DNA of 64,000 bases from Tanypteryx hageni (lineage: Eukaryota; Arthropoda; Insecta; Odonata; Petaluridae), in assembly GCA_028673005.1 (NCBI GenBank), contig CM054117.1, forward strand, positions 32,646,561 to 32,710,560, written 5' to 3'. The notes beneath the pieces are model-generated. The model saw nothing but the letters and a program-made list of their open reading frames with translations, ran no database searches and was not told where the DNA came from. A program made the position numbers and the translations under genes. This document shows, piece after piece, positions 40,401-52,400 of this stretch. Positions within the stretch are counted from its first letter, which is position 1. Each line of letters starts with the position of its first letter.

Positions 40401-43400
40401 ATTCCAAAAACTTAAGGTCACCTTATACGCCGAACATAAAACGTGACCCTTAAATAACAGACTAAAAACATTGATATTTATGAAAAAATTTGATCTAACG
40501 GCATAGGTGATCACCATTTTGAATCAGCTGCTCCATTGTTTACATATTCTGTCATTTATTTTACAAGAATTAAGATAATTATTTTTAATAGTTAATAAAA
40601 ATTAAAATATTACTGAATCTCAAAAATATAAACGACCTATTTGCAATTACAGAAACGAAGGATAAGTAGAAATGCATTCTGCCAATAGATGACAATACGG
40701 TATATGACCGATCTTTCTTAAATTAAACAAATGATTTAATAACTCAAAAATTGACACTGCGTTGTTTGGAAAATGTTACATTTAGGTTTTAAAAACCATA
40801 AAATTCCTTGAATTCTTCAATCGACCCAAAGATTTCATGAAATTCATCACAAGCAACTTTAGTACTCTTAACAATTATTACGAATGACAAATTTTTAAAG
40901 GAGTTATTTAAGAAAATTGAAAATGTTGGCAAGAATAAACCCCCACTTCCGGTTGACCAATCTTAGCCAAAAACTAATCAGTTCTTGATATTACAAAAAA
41001 GTTATAAATATAAAGTTTTGTGCTGATCTGATAAGAATTTTTTGAGTTAGAGCACCCACAAAATTCCAATCACACCCATACAGCTGACACACAGACATCA
41101 TTGCAAAAATAGTCAAAACGTGTTCAGGGGACCTTAAAACATATTTCCGTTGAAATCTCAAAGTCGATTGTTTTCTGAAAACACTTTCTCAATATACGAG
41201 GGTCATTTTTAAAGTAAGAACCGTTTTGTCATAAAAAAATAAAAACTATATATATCTAAATAATTTTATTGCTACTACTACGTACAACATTTCTTTATTT
41301 TTCTACATAGTCCCCATAGAGATCCAGGCATTTGTTCAGACGTGGCATGAGCTTGACGATCCTCTCATCACCGAAGTCGGCCGCCAGTCCATCCAACCAA
41401 CCCACAACTGTTTCTTTCACTTCTTCATCAGTTTCCATTCATTTGCCACCCAAAAACTCCTTCAGTTTTGTGAAAAGATGGAAGTCCGAAGGTGCCAGGT
41501 CAGGACTGTAGGGAGGATGGTCAAGGATTTCCCAATCAAATTTCTCCAACAGAGCTTGCATTTTTTGTGCAACATGTGGCTGCACGTTGTCATGAAGCAG
41601 ACACACACCACTAGTTAGTAGGCTGTGCCGGCAGTTTTGGATAGCACGCCGTAGCCTTGTCAATGTTTCACAATATGCATTTGCATTGATGGTTTCTCCG
41701 CGAGGCAAGAAATTAACCAAAAGAACGCCTTTCCTGTCCCAAAAAACGGTGGCCATGATTTTCAGAGTTGAAGGTGTCTGCTTGAATTTTTGTGGTTTAG
41801 TCGGAGTGTGGGGGTGATGCCATTTAAGAGACAGCTGCCTACTCTCTGGCGTGTAGTGTGAGACCCAAGTCTCATCTCCTGTCACGATATGGTCCAAGAA
41901 TTCATCACCATCTCTGTGGTAGCGTTCCAAAAACGACAGAGCAGCACCCATGCGTTTCTGCTTGTGTGCGTCTGTGAGCATTCTTGGAACCCACCTGGCA
42001 CAAATCTTTCCATATTGGAGGTGAACTGTGACAATCTTATAGAGGACAGATCGCGAAACATTTGGAAAAGCCTCATGAAGCTCATCAATAGTGAAGTGCC
42101 TGCTTTCACGAACGTGCGCATCGACCATGTTTTTCAAGTCCTCACTCATGACAGACAGGCGTCCAAATCATGCGTCATCGTGCACATTTGTCCTTCCACC
42201 ATTAAACAGATGACACCACTTTCGCACATTCCCTTCGTTCATTAAACCTTCCCCATACACTTCCACAAGTTGGCGATGGATTTCGGCAGGGCGAATTTTT
42301 TTCGCATTCAAAAATCTAATCACCGAACGCACTTCACAATCGGCAGGATTAGTGATAGACATAGTTCTTTATAAAGCACTGTGAAAAATCAACCAACTCA
42401 CTCAAATGCTCAGCGCACACTGAGGACTTGGCTGGGGCCCTAGAGAGAGCATTCAACCTTGAGATGTCTCCGGTCAATGACCTGTGCAGGTAGGGTGCGC
42501 AAACGGTTCTTACTTTAAAAATGACCCTCGTACTTCATATATGGAGAAAGTAAAAATACCATGGGAAGTTTTTTTTAGTGAAAAAGTGGGGGATCGACTT
42601 ATATGGCAAATATATGTCTAGTCGTGTACTTACAACCTGAAAAATCGAGGTTGACTTATATGCCGGCATATACGGTAATTGAATTATAACACTGGGGATA
42701 AAAAATTAATATAAATGTTCAAAAATATTAATTAGATGATTAATTCCATGAAGGTTTAAACATTCTTCAAATAAATTAGCTATGTACAGTATAATGAAAA
42801 AGTTAACACCAATCAACTATGGGCGGTGACGGATTTGGAAATTTCATGCCCCTAAGCCAAATTATTTTTCTGCCCTCTTTTGGCATTGTTTTCCTAAAAG
42901 AATCGCTCATGTATATCATTTATCTGTCCATCTGTCTGTGGATCATAATGGTTTAATTCATCAAAAGTCTGTGTAATATTATTTTTTTATTCCTGCCCTG
43001 AAATCCTGTTTTTAATGTCACTATGAAATCTTGTTGTCCCTAGGCTATTGCCTACTTTGACCTTGAAATAAAGCAATCTGAAGATCCTATGCTGACAGGC
43101 ATAAGCTGTAATGTTGGGAAAACATCCATGTTCAGAAACAAGAAAATTGATCTGCTACAATAGTTGTGGTAGAATAACCGCCCTGCAAGTGGAAGGCCTG
43201 GATTCGATTCCTGGTCATAGCACTTTTTTTTTCATTTCAAAAATACTTTGACCTAATTACAAATCTGCTACTGGCTACGGGCACTCCACCACAAATACTG
43301 ATCAAGATTTCACTGAAGTCATTGACTACGTAAAGCGCTACTTAATTCAAGGAACATAGTCTTAAAGGGACATCTACTGCATTATCAACACATATAAACA

Positions 43401-46400
43401 AGCTGTAAACACTATAACAATTATTATGTGATAAGCAAAAATAGTGAAATGTTTAATTTTTTAGGCTTTAAAGCAGACTAATAAATTATAACTGCATTAT
43501 TTACAATACTTTTCCATAAAATTGCAGAATTAAAAAAAATACCTTTCAATTATTCCAAGCATGCATAAAAACTTCACTAATGAAAATATTTACATTTTTT
43601 ACTTCAAATAACAATGTGAAAGAATTTTCATTCTAAGTCAATTTTCAATGAAAGCTAAAGAAAACATCAGAGAAAAAACATTAAAAATGCAATAAGTGCA
43701 CATAAGTGAACATAACAAAATATATACATAGGTTCCAGAGAGAAATGATTGAATGAAAGAATTCACTCAACAAATGAAATTGCTTTTGAGTAAACAAATA
43801 TCTACTTTAAATTATTCTTAAACTGAGAATATATTTAGTTTTAAACACGACTATATTTTAGTCCAACTTTTAATGTTTATAATGGCATGTGAGGGTAATT
43901 TAGTCCTTGAAAAATTAACATTAACCCTTTCATTCACAAAGAGCAAATCCATCAGCTCTGCAAGACTTCAAAATCCATACAGGTTGATTTAAAAATCAAT
44001 TACTATATAAAATAGATACCCTGTTGGGAGCAAATGTTACAGAATGAAAGCTGAAAAATTACTTAAATTATCAGATGAACAAAACATCATATTCAGTATG
44101 GTAATTGAGCTTTACATTGGAGGCAATGGATCTCCTGCATAGAATTTTTGAGACAAGCAGACAGATCCTAGTGAGTGAAAGGATTAAGCTGTTGTAATCT
44201 GCCAAAAAAAAACACTTCCATTGCCTGAATATCATGTTTCAGTGCATGCTTACATGCTTTTGTCGTGTCTGCGCCATGTCATAGGCAAGACTTAGTGTGT
44301 AGTCTCGGTATACATCAACAGGTAGTTCATTGAAGCGGGTGATGAAGGCGTGCTTAATCCAGTCCACCAAAACTTCTGCTAGCAGCACCATCATGCAGTC
44401 AGGGACTAGAACCCAGAAACGCTCTGTCCCAGGGAGTATTAGAAAACATGATGATGTAATGATGCAAATCCAGTCATTAGTAAAGGAAATAAGCAGATGA
44501 TTATGAATCATTATATAATTTTGAGTGGGGATTGTGAATTTAGAATGCCATATATATAATTACAAATATTGATCTTAATCTAACTTCATCTATTTGAACA
44601 AAAACCAATAATACACTAAAATCTACAGCGTAAGTTAGACACTAAATCCCTTTCTTGACTATAAATCTATCTTACCCAAGTATCATACAAAACCAATTTA
44701 TACACAGTATACTCTTGATTAATTGAATGCAGATAATCTATGAATGTAAAAGAAGATATGAAGCTAGTTTCTAATGCTTAGTTAATAACCGCACATTAAC
44801 TTCAAGCAATGTTGTGCAACCTATGCCAGTTTCATTTATGCTACAAGCTTACCCAAATTTTGACAAAAAATGTACAAATAAATAGCAAAAAAGTTTTGAT
44901 CTGAATATCAGCTTTAAATGTTAGATACAATGAGCCCATCACAAAAAATCTTAGGAAAACTGATTCAGCAAGTTTTCATGTAGAGAACAATAAGAAAAAA
45001 AGATCAAATGTTTTTGGATGCTACAGCTTCACAAGATACTGCTAAGGCGAGGAAGTAATCACAGAGATTTCTCAGTCAATTGGGTGAAAAAAAGAGACAA
45101 AAGATGGAAAGATCAAAGAGCACCAGTTATTGACATTGCTTCTTCTGAGTTAATAGTGGAAATGTAATCAGATACTCTATCATTAGAGCTATGAAAAATG
45201 TTCCCAGAGACTAAATTTGGCAAAGATATTCACAAAATATGTGTCATTAATAATTGAAACTTTTTTAGAGGGCCAGATAAAAGATGTATGAGAACATATT
45301 GAAATGTAGTTTTTTCTAGGTAACTGTCATGTAATTAAAATAATTTTAACATTAAAACAGGGTTAGAAATATTTTGTAATTGTTTCATATACAGTATCTA
45401 TCCGAATACAAGACAAGGTATTTTTCTTATTTTTGTATTTGAAAAATGAAGGTTCATCTTATATTCACGTGGCCAAAGATGTCAACAGTTTGCAGTCAAT
45501 GATTTAGGTCAGGTAATGAGCAGGGCACTGGGGTTGTAAAATATGCAATTGCACAGGGTGGCAGTTTCTAAGGAGCAGAAAAATGAGTGTCAAATATTAT
45601 GTATAGAAACAAATTTAAGAAGTTAATCATTAAACTAAGACAATCCAATATAGCAGAACCAACATTCATGATTCTCATCATTCATTAATATTTTTATAAA
45701 CACAAAATATTTATTTTTCACTAACCCATAAACACTTTATGGCCTTTTACAATGAGCGTATCAACAATCACAAATTCACATCCGACCATACCCTGGGCAG
45801 GATTCAAACCCATGACCCTAGTTTTGGTAAATATGCATTGGTAGACACACTAACCACCCCTCTACCAAGGCTGGCAATAGATATAGAAGGAAGAGGGGGG
45901 AAAGGGCAGAAGCGGCACAGTTAGCAATTGCAGAAGGCGGCAAAGCACTTGGCACCAGCCCTGGTAATGAGGCAATGCACTTAGCAGACAAGTCTAAAAA
46001 TAGATATCGCCACACCTTGTTTTCAAGATTGTTATTTGTTTGGCAGTTGAAGGCTGTACAAGTTTATTATCAGCAGGTTTAGTTCACAGGTTGGGGATAC
46101 ATTATTGTGGAAAGTTAAAGTGAAAAAAAATTGTAAGAACTATAAACTATTAAACAGACTTGAAAAGAAAGGATCTAACAAATTGTTCTTTTGTGATTAA
46201 CTGAAAATTCGGTGAGTAGTCTAATATTTGGATGAACACAATAAATGAGAATTAAAACTTCTCAAATCTGGCATTTCCAAAACCAGCTTCTCCTAAAAAC
46301 TGGCTATTTTGAGATACAACCTAAAACCATGTCTTCTGGCAGTAGTTATCCTCCATTTAAAACGGGCAGCTCTTACCTTGGGGATAGTAGGGTCCATCCC

Positions 46401-49400
46401 CACCAGAACTTGAAAAGCCAAAAATCATTCTTTTTCGTCATAATTGTGACATGTAACAAGTCTCCACAGATATATATTTTAACTGATTATAACCACTGTG
46501 TCTGCCTGCTTTGAAGCCTTTTCCTCAAGGTCGCTTTCTCTCTCCATCTGTCCTCCCCCTCCCTCCTTCACAGGCACTCACCGTCGTCCTGAGCCTTCCT
46601 GACAGCGATGACTAAGAGCCATCCTCAAGAATGTGAAGATTTGTGCGACGTTGTTTGCGTTGCATCAATCTGAACTGCTCAGCACCCATGAAGTATTCAT
46701 AAATGCACATGTGCAGAATACCTCATTTGGGATACCGCTGGCTATCCCTTTGCTCGCAGAGAGAGGCATATGGACGAAGTGCCATTTCTAGGTACTAGGT
46801 GTTCTGTCGCTCCCTCTCTCTCTCTCTCAAGAATGGATCTTATGGTCTAAATTTTGCCTGAATAAAGATGATTATCTATCTATTTATTTATCTATCTCAT
46901 GACAAAGTACCATTTCTAGGTACTTAGAGGTGTTACTGTCTCTCTCTCGTCAAAGAGCCTGTCCTGTGATTTAGCTTGTGAAGAAAATGTTTATAGCATA
47001 ACTGTGTGATTAAACTGCGATTTTTATGAAGAACGAAGTAGATTTTGTATTGAAAAACAAGTTCAGTGCAATGACTTCCAAACAAAAATTGGAAGTGAAA
47101 CATTTAGGACCACATCAACCTGTTGACTTTGTTCTCATCAACAATAAATGTGAATTGGACAAACCTAAAGGCAAGTTGACATTTCAGCATGAGTGGTTTT
47201 GCAGAAAAACGTGGTTGACTGTCAGTGTGTCCATAAAAAGTCCATACTGTTTTCCGTGTCTGCTTTTAAATTGTGATACTGTGTGGACATATTAATGTAT
47301 GTTTTATGATTGAACTTACATTCACAGAGTGTTAAAGTGAAAGAATTACATTTTGGCAATACTTGTTAACGTATTTCTGCAAATATTTTTGTTTACCTGA
47401 ACTTGATCTTTGGTTAGCAATCGCCCCATTTCTAGTGAATCATCAACACATCTTTCAAATTGGCGCAAATTAAATATCGCATCATGTTAAAATTGAATCA
47501 CTTGTGGAATGAAAGTTCAGGTGACGATGACTTTCTAGTGACTTAAGTTGCCGTCATATCAAAATCAAATCATCGTCAGGGGTCACTTTGGTATAAAAGC
47601 TCTCTAGGGATTAAAATTAATGTTTAATCTTGAAATAATGTTGCTTCATTGCTACATATGATTGAATTAGATAAACTGTTGAAGACAAATAAGGGATCGT
47701 GTGGTACCAGTGACGACACGAGTATTTACACGTCGCACATCAGCCATGCCATATCCGAACAGTGACAGTATTGCCGTTGGCGGATGCCACACACATTGCC
47801 AGTCTGACAGCAACAATACTGTCCATGTCAGTGCTGTGACACTGTCGTAAAAACTTGAAAAATATTATTGCCGACGATATCTGAAAGTATGGTATGGGCA
47901 CTCTCTGTTTCTGGACACCATGGTGCCAGAAATGCACCGGATACGTGTAATGATTCTCAAAGCCATTTCATTAGCTACTAATAACAGACTATCAAGTGGG
48001 TAGCAGACCGGGTCCCGGGGCACTGCCCCGGCCTAGTTCCGCCACTCTTTCCCAAAACTGAGGGGCTGGCTATTGATAACGTGACTTTCGAATGGTTTTT
48101 TAGAGCTCATTCTTTCAACATTCCAATATCAGAAACAATAATTCAAGAAAAGGCTGTCGAAATAGCAAAAGAAATGAAGTATGATGAGTTTAAACTTCCA
48201 ATGAGTGGCTTGAAAAACTCAGAACTCATCAAAACATTTCCTATAAAAATGTGTGTGGAGAAGCTGCTTCAGTTGACCATGATGTTGTGTTAGAGTGGGC
48301 TTCCAGACTATGAGATTTGTGCAAGGACTACAGTGAAAAGGAAAACATAAAAACAATTTTCTTACCTGTGAGCACAACTTCTGTTTGCCAGCCTTTCGAC
48401 CAGGGCATCATTAAAAACTTTAAACTTCACTACAGGAAGCGTGTACTGCAGCATATTTTATCAATGCTAGAAAAATCAAAAGATGAAAGTGATTTATCAA
48501 AATCGATCAACGTTCTCAACATGATTGTATGGATTGTGCAATCCATTAGGGACATAAAAAGACACATTGTAAGAAACTGTTTTACAAAAGCAGGATTCTC
48601 TGCGAAACAGGAAGAAGATGAGTCGACCACTGGTTACTGTAATATGAACGACGAAGAGCTACAGAATTGACTGGAAAATATTGGGGAGGAGGGAATGTTG
48701 CCCTATGCAGATATTGACGTGTGCCTGTGTACTGAAGATCAGTCCCTGAATACGGAAGACCTGGTTGCAGATGTGCAAACACCTGATTCTGGCCAAATTA
48801 AAAGCGACGAGGAGAGTGATGATACATCAAAGGGATGTGCTTAAGCCTTGAGGAGTGTAAAGAACTTAAAGGAATATTTTCTATGACGGTAAGATGATAG
48901 TGGACTTAATTTGACAGCAAAATTGCAGCAATATTTGGAAAAACAGATTGGCCAATCTGCATGGAAGCAGAAAAAGATAACAGATTTTTTTAACGACAGT
49001 AAGTATAATAACTTCGTATACAATGTAAATTTTTTCATGTTTATCACATTAACCACGTAATAACTTTCTTAAAGCAGACCATTCGACAGCCTCCAACCAC
49101 GGGATCACCGGAAAAAAAGATGAATGCAACTAGCGAGCTTTCCAAATGTCAAACAGTGGATGGTATCCATTTTAACTGACAATTGTAAGTTTTTGAATTT
49201 ATTTTACAATTTGTTAAATTTCATTATAAGCATCACTTGATAAGTTATAATTTTCCCTCATATTGATCGATTGATCATATTGGTACCTAATGAATTACGT
49301 ATTTTTCTTTTACAGGAGCGGCTGCAACCTTGCATTTCTACTTTCCATTATTTTTTATTCAGGTTGTTCATTGTTAAATATTTTGAGATAATTATTTTTG

Positions 49401-52400
49401 TAATGTAAAACATGAAAAAATAAATACATTATTGAAAAAACAACTTTTAACTTTTACTGTGAGAAATTTTCCGTGAAAATATATGTGCAATAGAAAGTGA
49501 GTATATGTATGTACATAGTAGGTATGCTGTATAGATATGTGGCCCCCTCTCGATAACGGACACTTCTTCCATCCCCGAGTGTCAGCTATTGCGAGGTTTC
49601 ACTGTATTCACCAAAAAAGCTTTTTGAATCCAGTAAAATCCCTAAAGTTGGCAACTTTCTAGTCACAGATATGCCATATTTGGTAGGTTTCAACATAACA
49701 ATTACAAAACTGTACATAATAATTATAAGATCCTTTTCACAAAACATGGTTGAAAGCCTAACTGTCACATAATCAAGTAAAATTAACAGACTATTTCTCA
49801 AAAAATAATCCAAAGAAAATATAAAATGAGTGGCTGCAGCCTGTAATATTAGAGTGAAATTAATTTTCAATATGATGAATTTTTTGGAGTACCAAATTTT
49901 TTTCAAATCTGCTCTTAACCAAGAGTATACTGCTAATAAATGAAGCCCTAAACAAAATGCAGTGCATTTCAATTATGGCTAGGAAACATTCATTCAAACC
50001 AGTTTTAAAAAATGAATAAAAAAGAATGTATAGCATACAGTTTATAAATTTTTATAAGGTATTTTATGAGAGAATATTTTGTTTTGAGACATGATTTGAG
50101 GCTGGTTTAACAAACTGGATAATTAAATGATAAAGTAGGTTGCTCCAACAGCCATAAAAAAGTTGGGTAAACTATTAGCACAGTTCCACTACAAAGCAGT
50201 CATCATCAGTGATGATTCACCAACAGTACATTATCAGAAAACTCTTATTGGTGATGCATGCATCTAGTTTTCCCAATCTATTAATGGTTATTGGAGCTAT
50301 CTAATTTATCAATTGGATTCCAGCCTTAAATTGAACTCAATATTCTTTTCCAATGAAGTTGGATGAATATATGTGATTTCAATCTATGGCCTACTTGGAT
50401 ATTTATTTATCTGTTGCAATACAGTTTTATAAGCCAGGAATTGATTAGTCAAGGAATCAATAACAAAAAATTAATATCATTTAATTATAAATAAGTTAAC
50501 CAAACAAAATTAAAGTATGATTATTATTTGTTTTTCATCCTCGATCCTCCAAAGAGTACTGACCATTCTTCCCTCTCTTACCACCACTCTTATTGACACT
50601 CTTTGAACATCAGAAATTTTATCTCCAACATCCCACCATTTACTTTCTTTTGACTTTAATCCATGTGAATCCCCTTCAAATAAACTTACTCTCTACTTAG
50701 AAAGTCATTTTCACCCATTTTCTTCACATATCCAAAACATTTGAACCATTTCTTTGATTTTTATCCTGTCTTTCTTCACTAGCTTCTAACATCCACACTC
50801 ACTACAGGTTCCTATCTTTCTTTGAAATCTCTTTATAATAAAATTTTACTAATGCATAATAAACAAAATATGAACCAAAAATATATTACGGGAAATAAAT
50901 TATGCTAAAACAAAGTTTTTCTTACCCACACAATTCATACTGAAAAACTACAGCATTGTATATACAATGGTGATATTCTGATATTTCTGGGTTGTATAGA
51001 GCTTTTGTAATTAAAGAGAATATTTGTCATAAACCTATATTTTTGTTCATTTAAAGCAAATGTCCTCAATACGCAATTATTATACCACAGGTCAAGAGCC
51101 ACTGATAGCAAGTCCATGGACCAACAGTGTCAATGATTTACAAACTGAAGTTATAGTTGCGGTCCAAAAGGATTAGAATATAAAAACTGAAATTAGACCG
51201 TCAACAACAGAAATATGATTGATGGTGGTATGTGGACATTCTCTTGTTCTGTTAGGTGGTTTGTGACTGCAAAACTGTCAATTCCCTTATTTATAAAATA
51301 TTGAAATTTTTTTTAGCCATTACCTAAATTGCATACCAGACCAATCCCTTGTTGCCATTATGCTATCTGAATTTGAATATTTTTTCCACAGTATAAAAGA
51401 AATATTTGATGGGATAGACTGGAACATTTTTGAGAGTATTTTTATTATGTTTAGAGGCAAAGGTTATCCTAAGAAAGCCAACATCTCCAGTCATATAACG
51501 TGTTTATATTGTTAATTAAGTTTCATTATCATTATAAAGAGCTGCTTCTTACATACATAGGCTAGAGGAGAGATATATATATATAAAACCTAAGGTACTT
51601 CTAGAAGTGCTACAGAGCTGAAATTTGGCAGGAATATAGGTCATTGGTTACAACCTCTGGAAAAAGTCCGAAATTTCAGAAAAAGTTATATATTTAACCC
51701 CAAAATCCAATTTTAAACACCCATAAGAAAAGCAATGAAAACTGTGCAGGGCTATATAAAATTGCTTTTTTAAATTATTGGAAATTAAGACACAAAGTCG
51801 GGACATGCACCATACTGTGGAAAAAAAGAATGAAGTTTATTTTTCTTGAAGACATAATTCAAATCCATGCTAAATTTGCATAAAATTTGATTTTAATCAT
51901 GAAATTATGAATTTTTTAAATTTTCAACAATGAAACATATTAACTATCATAGAAATGACTCCAATGCCTTTCAATGGGTATTGATTATCCATAATTCAAC
52001 AGCATTGATTTAATGTTTAGACTGCATTATAATCTATTTAATTTTAGCCAAGAACATATACATATGATGACGTGATAATTTTAAATTAATTTTATTATCC
52101 AGATCCGTACTAAAAGGCACAGATGATGAAACCATAATCCTAACACACAAAATATCCTAATTTTTACATAAATGTTAGTGTAACATATAAGCTATTGTCT
52201 TAATCAAGATTATAGTTATTGCTTAAAAAGGGCGATCTGAGGGATGAAACTTGAAATTGGAAAACTTGGACGTGAAGCCAATTGCCAGAGAATTTAGAAA
52301 TTCCAGATAGATGCCTTTATTATGCAGAAAATGAAAACTATTAACTTATTTAAATGGGCTCTGTGTAGTTCAAATGCTGTCGCGTTGGTTTATTTACGAG

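Larger units (their letters stand above)
40895..42556 (+). repeat. Hairpin-ended dispersed repeat, copy F, split by mariner
   Basis: 40895-41196 carries CACTTCCGGTTGACCAATC, GAGTTAGAGCACCCAC and CGTGTTCAGGGGACCTTAAA. It is cut inside the terminal hairpin at CTTTCTCAATA. After the mariner it resumes at 42531 with TACTTCATATATGGAGAAAG, then TAAAAA. Removing the mariner and one TA restores ACTTTCTC..GAGAAAGT. Confidence 0.8.
40358..42675. mobile_element. TA-flanked TIR element hosting a nested mariner
   Basis: The left end is CTGTGCATGCCGGTATATAA; the right, reversed, is CCGTATATGCCGGCATATAA. Both continue to GTCRACC, and TA lies on each side (40356-40357 and 42676-42677). A subterminal copy of the same motif (ATATAAGTCGAT, reversed) lies near 42590-42606. 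Without the 1334-bp mariner and its TA the element would be about 980 bp. No transposase of its own is visible. The TIR style suggests the pogo/Tc1 superfamily. Confidence 0.65.
30448..44253 (-). other. TAPT1 intron C-D (13.8 kb)
   Basis: Bounded by the donor GTAAGC at 44253 and the acceptor TAG at 30448. It holds two hAT elements, a non-LTR retrotransposon, six of the seven recognised intervals of the hairpin-ended repeat family, a pogo-like element with an inner mariner, and the second tRNA-like repeat copy. Segments 32650-34490, 39570-40357 and 43260-44253 show no coding sequence or clear transposon ends. Near 39890-40110 two weakly similar AGAGCTGAAA units occur. Confidence 0.8.

Noticed and set aside
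41889..42245. 118-codon plus-strand frame inside the mariner
   Set aside because: Antisense shadow of the transposase coding strand.
49586..49972. 128-codon minus-strand frame in intron B-C
   Set aside because: AT-rich, overlaps the Tigger right terminus, not similar to TAPT1 or any transposase; chance frame.
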